Made by a program: the position numbers and the translations under genes. The notes beneath the pieces are model-generated. The model was not told the origin of the DNA. It saw nothing but the letters and a program-made list of their open reading frames with translations, and did not search any database. Positions 22,880 to 34,100 of a stretch of 64,000 nt of DNA are shown here, one piece after another. The stretch is from Volutella citrinella. Lineage: Eukaryota; Ascomycota; Sordariomycetes; Hypocreales; Nectriaceae. Each line of letters starts with the position of its first letter. Within the stretch, counting starts at the first letter, position 1. The stretch covers positions 3,534,001-3,598,000 of the forward strand of contig JAWZSP010000002.1 of assembly GCA_034401135.1 (NCBI GenBank), read 5' to 3'.

Positions 22880-24995
22880 ATGAGCGCTCCCCCTCCGCCT
22901 CCGCCTCATGGCGGAGTGCCGAAGGGCTCCGGTCTTCCTCCGGGGAAGTACGACATCTTCGTGATCCCGGAGCACTCGGCTGGTGGTGGATTCCTCTACC
23001 TCCCATCGATGCAGCCGAATGTGAATAGTTTCGCTGCTGGATTTGCCTCGGCCCTCATCCTGGTGGTCCTCTTCCAGACCATGGCGCCAGCATTTCGAGT
23101 ATGGTGGGATGGTTTTCAAGGATTGGGAAACATGGGCCTAACCATGCTCCTTATTGGTGTCGGCTTCGGCGCCTGGAGTCTGGGAAGGATCCAACAAGAG
23201 CCAAAAAACTCTAGAGGAGGTTCAGAATCATCCGAAGGTCGCGCCGGCAGAGGGGGCTTCGGAGGAGCGAACGCAAAGTCAGGTCCACAGACTGGCCCTC
23301 CTCCACCTCCGCCTCATGGCAACGCAACTCCCCCTCCACCACCACCCCATGAATCATCACCACCACCTCGACCACCACCCCAACAGGATGGGCCCAAAAC
23401 ATCATGGCAACAAGGCCCTCCTCCGCAAAACCCGCCTCCACCGCCTCCACCACAACAAGATGAGCCCAAAACATCATGGCAACAGGACCCCCCTCCACAG
23501 AACTCACCTCCACCGCCTCCACCTCCGCGGCCCGAACCTCAACCTCCACCGCGTCCTCAACCACCGCCTCCGCCTCCTCCACAAACTCCTCCACAAACTC
23601 CTCCTCCGAAACCTCGGGCTCAGCCTCAGCCTACACCGGAACCCCAGACCAAGACACAAACGCCACCTCCATCCAAGGGGTCTTGGGAGAAGGCTCGTGA
23701 GGAGATGAGGAAAAAGGAGGAGGAGCGGCGAGCCAAGGAAGCGGAGCAAAAGAGACGCGAAGATGCTGCCCGACGACTGGCTGAATTGCGAGCCAAGGAC
23801 GCCAGGGAGCGCCAGGAGCGCGAAAAGGAACGCGAGCGGCGGGAAAAGGAGGCTCAGGATAAGAAGGACCGCCTAGAAGCCGAGCAGCGTGCCAAGGATC
23901 TCGCGGAGAAGCTTGAGCATGAGCGAAGAGAAAGAGCACGGTTCGAAAAAGAGGCACATGAAGCTCGAGAGAAGGAAGAGAAGCGGAAGAAGGAGCTGCA
24001 AGAGCGGGATGAGAGGAGAAAGAAGGCAGCTCAAATTCGAGAAGAGATGAGGAGGAAGGAAGCCGAAGAGGCCAAGGCAAGAGAAGAGGCCAAAAAGAGG
24101 GAAGAAGAGAGGAAGAAGGAAGAAGAAAAGAAGAAGGCCGAACAGGAAGCCCAGTCCGAACGAAAAGGTGGTACCTATGCTTTCTCTGGCGTTGGGGAAA
24201 AGATGAGCATGTGGCCAAATGGCCGCCCGCCCGCTCCGGCGAAATCAACTGCGGGCTCGACTGCCTCCAAAAACCCTCCTCCCAGCAGCACATCCACCTC
24301 GTCGCCAAGAAAACCAGCGCCTTCCGGAGTCAGCACTGGAACGTCTTACCGACCGTACGACAAGGCCAAGAAACCAACACACAAGAAATCGGCATCCTCG
24401 CTTGGGTCCGAGTCGTCATGGGCCCAATCTCACACAACTGCCCGCACAACGCCGCCCGCCTCAGCTCGCAGTGGGCCTTATTCGACAAAGGATCCCGACA
24501 AGATTGTCATCTCTGCCGTTTACCTCTTTATGAACCAATACGCCAAGACGCCTGCGAGTCAACTCATCTCAGGAGTTGGTTCGGTCACGGACGGCTTGAT
24601 TCTGCGCATCACCACTGAAGGTCTCTTTATCGACGACGACGTCCGGGGCGTTCCACAACGAGAGTGGGATGTCAAGGCTTGGACGCTTAAACAAGTCGAG
24701 GTATGTTTTGGTTTTCTTCTGTTCCTCCGTTGTCGGAGATGATGAGTGCTAACGTTGTTTCTTCGAATAGGCTGGCGAGTGGAAGTCCAAGGGCCTGCAT
24801 GTCATCCGTGCAACGATCCGGGATCCAGAAGGCAAGCGATACCTTGTCGTTATTGACGAGTCGGAGGCCTGGAAGTTGTCAACCGGACTCCAGCGTCTGA
24901 AGCGCGGTGCTCAGGCCCAGATACGGCAGCTCGCTATGAGCACCATGTCATCGTCGGAGGCTCGCGGAGCTCTCGAGATGCTTGGATGGGCGTAG
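22880..24995 (+). CDS. Proline-rich, coiled-coil membrane protein of unknown function
   Basis: Two exons, 22880-24700 and 24771-24995, join in phase 0 to 681 residues; the 70-nt intron has GTATGT, a GCTAAC branch and AATAG. Layout: a short N-terminal segment with a poly-proline start, two predicted membrane helices at about 51-72 and 83-101, a very proline-rich stretch (about 130-260) made of imperfect repeats around KTSWQQ, a highly charged Arg/Lys/Glu coiled coil (about 270-440), a Ser/Thr linker, and a compact C-terminal domain (about 535-681) starting DPDKIVISAVYLF. The C-terminal domain looks folded and conserved, but I do not recognise the family. The proline-rich part could bind SH3 or WW partners. 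No function is assigned. Confidence 0.85.
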
Positions 24996-25430
24996 TTGAG
25001 AGATCCTCCCGCGGGGGACTCATTCGATTCGGTACATATTTTGCGTCAGGCGTGCGTGACTGACATACATACATCAGAGCGAGGAGGAGCGAAGGGTTGG
25101 TTATTTATGGATTTCCGAGGAGATGGAATGGCTTCTCGATCAAAACAGTCAAGCGCAGCATTTGTGGCGACATGCTTGTTTGGAATGTCAACGGGATTGC
25201 ATAGCAAGACAGGAGTACGGAGAAGGGCGGCAGCACCCGCCCGTGTCCCATGATTTTTGCGTTGGTTTACGAGCATTCCGTTCTTCATACCCCACTGGCA
25301 TATTTTGCAGATTACACATCGGAACTAGATTCGACGACAGACATGAAACCAATATGAACTTATTAATACCCACTATGATTTTGACGCTGCCTATCTGTGA
25401 CTTGTGGTCGAAACGGATATTCACATCATT
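24996..25430. other. Convergent 3' intergenic region
   Basis: About 435 bases between a plus-strand and a minus-strand gene that converge. It presumably holds both 3' untranslated regions. No coding signal is seen. Confidence 0.5.
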
Positions 25431-26921
25431 TCATGCCATGGAAGGGCACCCGAGCACCCGTTTCCTGCTGCTCTGCTGTGTATGGGGCATGCAGATGGTG
25501 ATGGAGCCATTCGCCAGCCACTGGCGGCATTGTGTGCCGACGGTCTCAGCCAGCATAGTGCTAGCAGCCGTGCTGGTGAGTTGCAGTGCGGCGATGTTGT
25601 TCTCTGTCTCTACGCTTTTAATCTCGACCACCACCTCCGCCAGGGTCTGGTCGGCCGGCTCGCGGCGGAAGGTTGAGTTGACGTAGTGGCACAGCGCATC
25701 GCAAATGACGGAGACGCCCTCGCGGCCAATCTCGAGGTGGAGCGAGCGCAGGGAAGGCGGGAGGATCTGCCCGAAGGCTGTGAGAGGTAGAGAGTCGGAT
25801 GTGTCTGCGAGCCCCTTGATATCGCACAGCGCTCGAGCGCTGACTCGCAGGTTCTGGAGACTGGTGAACTGTGTGAGAGATGGAAGGGCGCCGCCGCACT
25901 GCCAGGGAGGCCGCAGTGTCAGGCTCCTAAGAGTCTCTCTGCGTGTTTCCAAGGCCTCGCATATGTCAAGGGACGTTGCGGCGCCGACGGGGGTGTCTGC
26001 CCGCTTGTAGTAGCTGTGGTAGAAGCCGGGGATGCTGTCGAGCTCGAAGTCCTGGAGGCGGGTGGTGCCGCGGACCAAGTCGAAGATCTGCTCCCTACTC
26101 AGGACCGTGCTCTTGAGGCGGAGGGCGCGGACATCAGGCAGGGCCAGCTCAGATGGCGCCGAGTGGAGCTGTAGGTTGTCTATCGTGAGGGAGTCCAGGC
26201 CGGTGAAGTTGGTCCAGACCTGGCCCTCGTCTCTGAAGTCTCCGCCAATGTCTTCTGTAACCGCGCACATGTTTCTAACATGCAGAGCCTTGAGGCTCCG
26301 CTGGCGAGCGTTGTATGAGAGAGACTGGCTTTCCCTCACGTTGAGAAGCGCCCAGGTCTGACGGCTACCGATCCGGAGTTGCTGCAGCCTGGTCGGCTCA
26401 GGTTCTTGCTGAGTCGCCGTTTTCCGGCTCGGAACTAAGAGTTTTGTCTGTAGCAGCAGTAAAAGGGGCACAGCTCGTCTTAGCAGCTCCATTCCTTTGC
26501 ACTTGTCGCCGAATCGCAGTCTAATATCGTCCTCAACTCTTGGTAGCAGCTCCTCGAACCAGCCCATGTAGCGCTTTTGTACACTTAAATCTTCTGGCAC
26601 CGGCGGAATCGAGACACTCAGTATTCGAACCTGGGCTGCTAGGCGCTCATTGTCGCATATCGTGCGACAAAACTTATACATGCTTCTGCTGGGTTCGGCA
26701 AAGCCGAAGCTATGGTGCAGCACACCTTGAGCGATGTATCCAACGCGTCGTGACACCAGGGACAGGTTGACAAGCGCCCCTCGGTTTGGGCAGACAGTGG
26801 ACGAGTGTCTACCGTTCCACCCATCTACTTTGTGCATTATGGGGCCGTTTCCGGTGCAGTGCACGCAGAAGTACTGGCATATGTATAGTATTAACTCCCG
26901 CGGGAGATCTTGGAGGCTCAT
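25431..26921 (-). CDS. F-box protein with leucine-rich C-terminal region
   Basis: A single exon of 496 residues. The first residues, MSLQDLPRELILYICQY, fit the start of an F-box (LPxEL...I), completed by LVNLSLVSRRVGYIAQ around residues 50-65 after an unusual insertion containing C and H residues. The rest shows irregular leucine-rich spacing (LDSLTIDNLQL, VRALRLKSTVL, LRSLTLRPPW, LQNLRVSAR, LRSLHLEIG), consistent with divergent leucine-rich repeats as in many fungal F-box proteins. Likely role: substrate adaptor of an SCF ubiquitin ligase through Skp1. The substrate is unknown. Fungal F-box/LRR genes evolve quickly, so no ortholog name is offered. Confidence 0.75.
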   Translation of the reverse strand: MSLQDLPRELILYICQYFCVHCTGNGPIMHKVDGWNGRHSSTVCPNRGALVNLSLVSRRVGYIAQGVLHHSFGFAEPSRSMYKFCRTICDNERLAAQVRILSVSIPPVPEDLSVQKRYMGWFEELLPRVEDDIRLRFGDKCKGMELLRRAVPLLLLLQTKLLVPSRKTATQQEPEPTRLQQLRIGSRQTWALLNVRESQSLSYNARQRSLKALHVRNMCAVTEDIGGDFRDEGQVWTNFTGLDSLTIDNLQLHSAPSELALPDVRALRLKSTVLSREQIFDLVRGTTRLQDFELDSIPGFYHSYYKRADTPVGAATSLDICEALETRRETLRSLTLRPPWQCGGALPSLTQFTSLQNLRVSARALCDIKGLADTSDSLPLTAFGQILPPSLRSLHLEIGREGVSVICDALCHYVNSTFRREPADQTLAEVVVEIKSVETENNIAALQLTSTAASTMLAETVGTQCRQWLANGSITICMPHTQQSSRKRVLGCPSMA

Positions 26922-27780
26922 GGCGAAGAAGTAATAAATTATCGTGTTCGAATTGATCCATTAACCACATCAGAGCGCAAGGTCTTACTTATAAAACAGT
27001 TCCAAACGAGGCGAATCCGAGTCCTTTGTATGGACGCGTTGGAGCCACAATGGCAGTCAATGGCAGCGGCTGGCCAACTGAGCTATATTTTCCCCATCGG
27101 TGAAAGAAAACCATGGACCTGTGAATAGCAGCGAATCTGCGAAGCCACTTCAGGGTCCCTCGGCCATCCACTACAGCGGGGGCGTGGTGACGGGTTGATC
27201 CAAGCGTTCGATTCACAAGGGGTTTGTTCTGCATTGTCACTTCTTTGTTGAGCACACTGGCGAAACGACCCGACGCCTTTCACTGTCGCAGGGCGGGCAC
27301 ACAGAGACTTGGGGCACACACTTCAACGTTAGCCTTGACCAGCCAGTCGGGGAAATACTCTCAAGACAGCTCAAGTCAAGTGTGACCGTCGCACTGGCTA
27401 TCTTGGAAGTACGGAACTGGTTCGAAAACCACGTGTAACATTCAGTCTTATATACAGGAAATTATTAATCATCTAAAGAAACACGCTCGCAAGTTCATGG
27501 TGAACATCAGAACTTGGTGGCAGGTGAACAGCCTCCAGTCCTTTTTCCGTGAAAGACCCCGCTAGTTGATGGCGAGCATTCATCATTCTTCGTAACAGTT
27601 GAATGGCCCATAGCCTCACAGACCCCTTTGTAGTTACCGTCAACAAAGGGAAGCATAAGGAAAGAGAAGTGAGAGAAAAATTAGGCAAAACAGAAAACGC
27701 CCTGGTATCTCTATCGAAGCATCATTCAACGTTGCCCGATCCCATTTTCAGTTACACAAATAGTACGTACACACGTCGCC
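26922..27780. other. Intergenic between F-box and WD40-like genes
   Basis: About 860 bases. It holds the promoter of the F-box gene on its left and the 3' region of the WD40-like gene on its right. A B-box-like GGTTCGA at about 27420 was examined and rejected as a tRNA. No gene recognised. Confidence 0.5.
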
Positions 27781-28859
27781 TCAGCCCGACTTGGAGCGGA
27801 CCTCGAGAACCTCGACGGCGCCGTCCATCCTGCCGAGGACCAGGACGCGCCCGTCGGGAGAAAAGGCGGCCGAGGTGACGATGGAGTCGCTCTGTTGCTC
27901 CAGGACGACGTTGCCTGACGCCACCTCCATAATGTCGAAGCCCGTCTCGGTGCGGCACACCATGTAGCGGCAGTCGGCCGAGATGCACAGCGGCCAGCCC
28001 TCGCAGCGGCGCACCGTGTTGAGGCCGTACGACGTCAGGTCGTTGGTGAAGGGCAGCCAGACGTGGACTGTGGTGCCCCAGACGGAGACGATGCGGCGGC
28101 CGTCGGGCGAAACGGCGAGGGCGCGGGGATTGGTGGAGCCGTCAATCTCGAGGCGGCGGACGGTGCGGGCCGTGGCCGGGTCGGTGATGCGCAGCGTGCC
28201 GTCGCGCGAGGCCGTCACGATGCTGTGGTCGGCGGCAAAGGCAGCGTGCGTGATGGCGTCGATGTGGCCGAGCACGCGGCCAGCCCTTGTTGCCGACGGG
28301 ACGTGCCAGATGCCCAGCCTGTGGGTATTGCCCGGCTCGCCGACGGCCACGAGGCGCGCGTCGCAGCTCCAGGCGACGGGCTGGCCTCCGGTCTCTTTGA
28401 TCTCCGAGGCGGTCTTGCCCGTGAGGGGGTCGCGCAGCAGGACGGAGCTGGCGTGGTGGTACTCGACGCCGCCCGACAGCTGGACGGTCCAGTCACGCAC
28501 CGTCGCCAGGCGCGAGCCCTGGGGCGCGAAGGCGGCGTGCGAGCCGCTCGTCTTGGACAGGCTCTTCTGCGTCGCCAGGTCGAAGACGTCGACCCACGAC
28601 TGGCTCGTCAGTGCGGCCGTGTAGATGGCAAAGGCATGTCGCGAGTCGGGCGACACGCCCACCTGCGTGATCTCGGCCCGGCTGCAGTTGCGGGCGAATC
28701 TGCGTGACAGAGACAGGTTCGCGAGACCGGGTGCGGGCTCGGCTGCGAGCGTTGTCGCCGTGTATGATTGGGACCTGCGGGTGCGGATGAGGTGTCAGTA
28801 TGGAAAGGCCAGAATGTTGTGTGGTGTTTTGCAGCGTGGTTGAGATTGACGACTTACAT
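27781..28859 (-). CDS. WD40-like beta-propeller protein with a split start codon
   Basis: Exons on the minus strand are 28859-28858 (only the A and T of the start codon) and 28774-27781. The intron 28857-28775 (83 nt) has a perfect GTAAGT donor, a CTGAC branch and CCGCAG acceptor, and its removal creates ATG. The product is 331 residues, starting MSQSYTATTLAAEP. Upstream of the split ATG the frame meets a stop with no other ATG, and no ATG occurs in the first 28 codons of exon 2, which supports this model. The sequence shows repeated propeller strands such as VGVSPDSRHAFAIY, LAVSPDGRRIVSVWG and AAFSPDGRVLVLG, fitting WD40 or quinoprotein-like repeats. The third-codon-position GC content is visibly higher than in its neighbours. 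Function is unknown; such propellers are usually scaffolds. Confidence 0.8.
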
Positions 28860-29863
28860 GATTAAGCTTGTCCGCCTGGGCTCAGCAAATCAAATCAGAG
28901 ACGTGGGGTGCAAATTGGTCGAGTTTCTAGCAATTGGCTGACAAAATAGTATTCAGAAGAATTAATCGTCTAAAGAGGTCAAGTATAGCAAAGATTCTCA
29001 TCATCATGTCAGCCGCTGGAGGGGGCAGACGACACCATCTTTAACAAAGTTGCGTCGTTTCGCCCCGGCTGTGACTCGACCACACTCAATCGCCAGAAAC
29101 CCACCCAGCCGGGTCATCCCCACATAGCCCAACGGCGCGGAGACGTTCACGGACGCACGGTGGAGTCGGGGGGTTCCGGCCATGACGGTGACAGGCCGCA
29201 ATCGGGCAGCCTTGGGCACCGCGCATTATCAACCCGGTAAGAGGAAGTTGAAAAATAGCCCATTCTCCTGCGTGCCAAGCGCGATGCGGTAAGGCTGCCA
29301 TGGCTCGGACGGAAGATGAGAATCCTCGTTCCGCTCAACGGCCTCAGGCTCGTAAAGGTCATCTGGGGAACTCGGCCGTGACTCACCGGCCAGCCCTGAG
29401 AAACCCCTACAACTTCCACGTTGGGGTTCGCTCCCGTGGAGCCAGTGTGCTCTAGGCTTAGTCTCCATGCCTTATTCTGCACCTCCACCCCCCCTGTAAC
29501 TACCCAAAATGGATGCCCATGGTCAGCTCGCCATCAAGTCTTACCAACATACCATTGGAAGACTCTCGCGTGGATTGTCCGGACTTGTTGAACAATAAGG
29601 CTTTTGGTGCTGACATGTTCGCTTCTTTCGTGCCTCGCCCTAGCCTTCTTGGAGAGTGCTGAATAATGGCCACTCCTTGGCATCTATTGACGAAAGCTAA
29701 GTTGCATCATGGAGCGAGGAGACGGACGGAGCTAGTACGGTCTGGTAAGCTAGTCGTGTAATTAAATTGTATGCGTCCATCGGCACCGCCTCTACCTTGT
29801 ATGTATAGTCGCTATTCGCATAGGTTGCCGCCCCAGAATGCGCAATCAATGCTTCGGGTGGTG
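28860..29863. other. Intergenic between WD40-like and RING genes
   Basis: About 1 kb. The left part is promoter and leader of the minus-strand WD40-like gene and the right part is the 3' region of the RING gene. The overlapping short frames near 29.1-29.5 kb lack motifs. No gene recognised. Confidence 0.5.
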
Positions 29864-30718
29864 TCAACTTGCTGGTGTATTCGGATCTCGATACTGGACC
29901 GCATGATCCCACTGGCTCAGAGTTTGGAACGGGCTTCGGAGCCAAGACCTGAGCTCATGCAAGAATAACCGGGTATTATCACGACCCAAAAACTCCTGGA
30001 TCATGTTTTCAGCCTGACCAGTGCTCCCCTGAACATCAATAGACTTCAAAATAGCGATGATGTATTCGAGTAAGTACTCTGCATTCCCTTGTCTCGGCCA
30101 TCTCGTGGCCCTGTTGCCCTGCGATGGCTCATGGCTAGTATAAAGGAACTCAAAGACTCGCAGCTCTCGTGTCAACCACAGCCTAGCTCGCGCAACGAGC
30201 TCCGGGTCCCTCAGAAAATCATCAGGTAATAGTTCCCGGTATCTTGAGCCAGCAGCTTGACGTATGTTGGAGCCAACATGGAGAGAATAGAGGTTGTGAC
30301 GGTAAATATGTCGTCTCCTCCAAGTCGCCTCGTCATTGAATCGCCATCGAGGCCGTCCCTCGGATCGAACATGGCGACTGTTCTCGCTCCTCGAACTTTC
30401 CGATCTTACGCCGTCCTTCTCAGCCGGGGAAGGAGGGAGACTGTAAACCTTCGGGTCCTGGCCCTTGCGAAAATCGTATCGAACTTCATTGGTGGGGCTG
30501 TTGCAGAGAGGACAGGCAGGACGCTGATCCAGCCATGCGATAAGGCAGAGATAGTCGAAGTTGTTGTGCAGGCAAGGGAGCGCTTCGCATGGCTCAACCA
30601 CGTCATCGAGACAAATCACACAACAGTCCCCCTCCTTGTGCCCTTTCTGTGACGAGAGCTGCTCGAGCGTTGTTTGCAGGACATGTTGACGCACGTGATG
30701 TCCCCCTTTCGTATCCAT
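29864..30718 (-). CDS. RING-type zinc-finger protein, putative E3 ubiquitin ligase
   Basis: A single exon of 284 residues; the frame is open upstream but its first codon there is not ATG, so the ATG at 30718 is used. A RING-like domain lies at residues 32-72: C33-x2-C36, C49-x-H51, C58, and C69-x2-C72. It ends in the fungal-type PACPLC motif, followed by a conserved RYDF. The canonical fourth ligand, three residues after the histidine, is a phenylalanine (F54), so one zinc ligand may be supplied elsewhere (C32 or C44) or be missing. The remainder is Ser/Arg-rich, then helical with Trp- and Arg-rich segments. The arrangement resembles Topors-like fungal RING proteins. Ubiquitin or SUMO ligase activity is an inference from the domain. 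Confidence 0.8.
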   Translation of the reverse strand: MDTKGGHHVRQHVLQTTLEQLSSQKGHKEGDCCVICLDDVVEPCEALPCLHNNFDYLCLIAWLDQRPACPLCNSPTNEVRYDFRKGQDPKVYSLPPSPAEKDGVRSESSRSENSRHVRSEGRPRWRFNDEATWRRRHIYRHNLYSLHVGSNIRQAAGSRYRELLPDDFLRDPELVARARLWLTRELRVFEFLYTSHEPSQGNRATRWPRQGNAEYLLEYIIAILKSIDVQGSTGQAENMIQEFLGRDNTRLFLHELRSWLRSPFQTLSQWDHAVQYRDPNTPAS

Positions 30719-31175
30719 CGCCAGGGGGAGGGTTAGAAGAGTACAATAAGGTAAATTGAACAACTGATGCTACAGCTTTATTGCATCAGTCGTAGATAAG
30801 GATTAGATTACTGCATAGTGTTGGAGCTGTGGCAGTCTGGTCCGGGTGACGAAAGTTTTGTATGCGAGGTCGAAGCAACTATGTGCAACATCCAACAGTG
30901 TGCGGCTGAAGGCACTGGCTGGTGCCTGGGACGCGTATGTGAAACAACGTCACTCGCACAGTACACTTACAGTTATCTTATAACAGCCCCTGATGGCTCT
31001 ATTCTTTCGGATTGAACTTACTGTGCCTCTACTACATGCCATACATTGCAGAAACTCTTTTTGTTGAATCATCCAGAGCTTGTCTAGAAATTATCAAGCA
31101 GCTGTGTTTTTGAGTGGCTGCTTTCCTCGCACTGTCTTTTCCGCCGCGACATGCCTTGCGACCAACAGACGCGAC
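30719..31175. other. Divergent promoter region between RING gene and PRP22
   Basis: About 460 bases shared by divergent genes. No specific element was recognised. The PRP22 frame is open from about 31080 but its first ATG is at 31176. Confidence 0.5.
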
Positions 31176-34100
31176 ATGGTGCAGAATTCTTCACCTCCAT
31201 TACCTCAAACGGCCATATCTCAAATGGACGGCCTGCATGATTTGGAGGTCATAGGCCTCGTAAGCAACGTCTCATCCGAGCTACGAAATCATCTCGGTGT
31301 TGACGACAAGACCCTTGCAGAGTTCATCATCGACCAGCGCCTCAAGTCCGACTCGCAAGCGACCTTCAAGAAAAAGTTGGTTGACATAGGCGGAGATGCC
31401 TTTCCTCCCAGCTTAGTTGAGAGTATCGACCGACTTGTACAAATGTCGCTTCCGGCAATGAAGACGAGCGATGCTGTGCAACCTAGGCCTCCCGACGACA
31501 CGGTCCTAGACAACTCTGGCCCTGGAGGGTCAGACACTCAGCCCAACCCCATTGACGACGCACTGAGTGCGCTCGAAGCGCTGGCGCCTACAAAGTTCTT
31601 GGCTAGCCCACAGGCACCCGATAGCAAGGACAGCGAAAGCCACAAATCGAGAGAAGAGAACAAGCGAAGAGGACGGTCCAGGAGCCGCTCCCCTCAATCC
31701 CTTCCCCACGAACGAAAGCGAACAAGACAACGCCATCAAGATGACGAACAGAGACACTCAGTGACGTACGGCAAAGGCCCCGGCCGATCCACTTACGAGG
31801 AAAGCGACTGCTACCAGAGAGACAGCAATCCAGTCGGTCGACAGCAACCAGAGACTGACGAAGCTCCTGTCATGCACAAAATTTACAATGGCCATGTAAC
31901 GGGGATAAAGGACTTTGGCATTTTCGTCAATCTCCACGGCGTGATGGGAAAAGTAGATGGGCTCGTTCACGTATCAAGGCTTTCGGCATCTCGCGTAAAC
32001 CACCCATCGGATCTAGTGGAGCGCGGCCAGGCCGTGAAGGTCAAAGTTGTCAGCAAAGATGGGACGAGGATCGGGCTCTCCATGAAGGATGTCGATCAGG
32101 AAACAGGCCTGGATTTTTCTCCACAGGCAAGCCTCGGCTCTGGTGCCAACATGCAGGCCCTAGGCAGGAGCATGAAGGATCAAGTGGACTCCAAGCATCA
32201 GCACCAGACTATCGTTCAACCCCAAAAGAAGAGACTCACCTCCCCTAAACGATGGGAAATCCGGCAACTTATCGCGGCCGGCGTCGCAAAGGCCTCTGAT
32301 TACCCGAATCTGGAGGATCATTATGATGCAAACGTGGAGATGGACCTGGAGGAAGATATTGACATTGAGATTAGGGACGAGGAGCCGCCGTTCCTGGCGG
32401 GGCAAACCAAGCAATCCCTAGAGCTTTCGCCCATTCGGGTTGTGAAAGCGCCTGATGGGTCAATGAACCGTGCCGCGATGGCTGGTGTTTCGCCTGTCAA
32501 GGAGAGAAAGGAATTACAACAAGAAGAGGCCAGCTCAGAACTTGCCGCCGATAAGAGGAAAAGGACCGAACTTTCGAGGACTTGGGATGACCCAATGGCA
32601 ACACCAGAGGATCGCGGTGCTTCCAGTGACCATGAAGCTCTTCGTGCCGTCAGCAACACTACATCTCATATTGGTTTGCCTGAGTGGAAGCGTGCTATCG
32701 CACCCAAAGATCAGTCTTTTGGGAAGAGAACAAACATGACAATCAAACAACAGCGGGAATCTCTTCCAGTATATGCCTTTCGAGAGCCGCTAATCGATGC
32801 GGTGCGACAGCATCAGATCCTTGTTGTTGTGGGCGAGACTGGCTCAGGCAAGACCACTCAGCTAACCCAATACCTCGCCGAGGCAGGGTTTGCGAATGAT
32901 GGAATGATTGGATGCACGCAGCCCCGTCGCGTCGCCGCCTTATCAGTCGCTAAACGCGTTGCTGATGAGGTTGGCTGCAAGCTTGGTGATGAAGTCGGGT
33001 ACTCGATTCGATTTGACGATTGCACTTCCCCTAGTACAAGGATCAAGTACATGACGGATGGTATGCTTCAGCGGGAGATCTTGCTTGATGCAGAGCTCCA
33101 ACGGTATTCCGTCATCATGCTTGATGAGGCTCATGAACGGACGATTGCAACTGATATTCTCTTTGCCTTATTGAAAAAGGCCATGAGGAAACGCCCAGAG
33201 TTCAAAGTCATCATCACGTCTGCGACATTAAATGCCGAAAAGTTTTCCTCCTACTTTGACGATGCTCCGATCTTCTCGATACCTGGGCGCACCTTTCCTG
33301 TTGAAATCCTCTATTCACGGGAACCCGAATCCGACTACCTCGATGCTGCTCTTGTTACGATTATGCAGATTCATCTGACTGAAGCCGCTGGGGACATCTT
33401 GGTCTTCCTGACTGGCCAAGATGAAATCGACACCTCATGTGAAGTTCTTTTCGAACGCATGAAGGCTTTGGGTCCGGGTGTCCCCGAGTTGATCATCCTA
33501 CCAATCTACTCAGCGCTGCCTAGCGAGATGCAAAGCCGGATTTTCGAGCCAACGCCGGCAGGAAGCTGAAAAGTTATCCTTGCTACGAATATTGCAGAAA
33601 CCTCTATCACGATTGATGGCATCTATTTTGTAGTCGACCCTGGCTTTGTCAAGCAAAAGATCTACGATCCAAAGCTGGGAATGGATTCACTGGTTGTTAC
33701 ACCAATCTCGCAAGCACAGGCCAGCCAACGGGCCGGCCGAGCAGGAAGAACGGGCCCAGGCAAGTGCTTCAGGCTTTATACAGAAGCGGCTTTCCAGTCA
33801 GAGATGTTACCATCGCCGATCCCTGATATTCAGCGCCAAAATGTATCCACCACCATCTTAATTTTGAAGGCAATGGGCATCAATGATCTGTTGCGCTTCG
33901 ATTTTATGGATTCCCCGCCTACCAATACAATGCTAGTAGCTTTAGAAGAGCTATATTCGTTGGGCGCCCTGGATGACGAAGGCCTCCTTACCCGCCTCGG
34001 GCGAAAGATGGCTGATTTACCTATGAGCCCGCCTCTAGCCAAGGTTCTGATAATCTCGGCGGAGCTCGGCTGCTCAGAAGAGATGTTGTCCATTGTGGCC

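Noticed and set aside
27355..27435. tRNA-like B box (GGTTCGA) at about 27420
   Set aside because: The flanks do not form an acceptor stem and no convincing D arm or anticodon arm is found.
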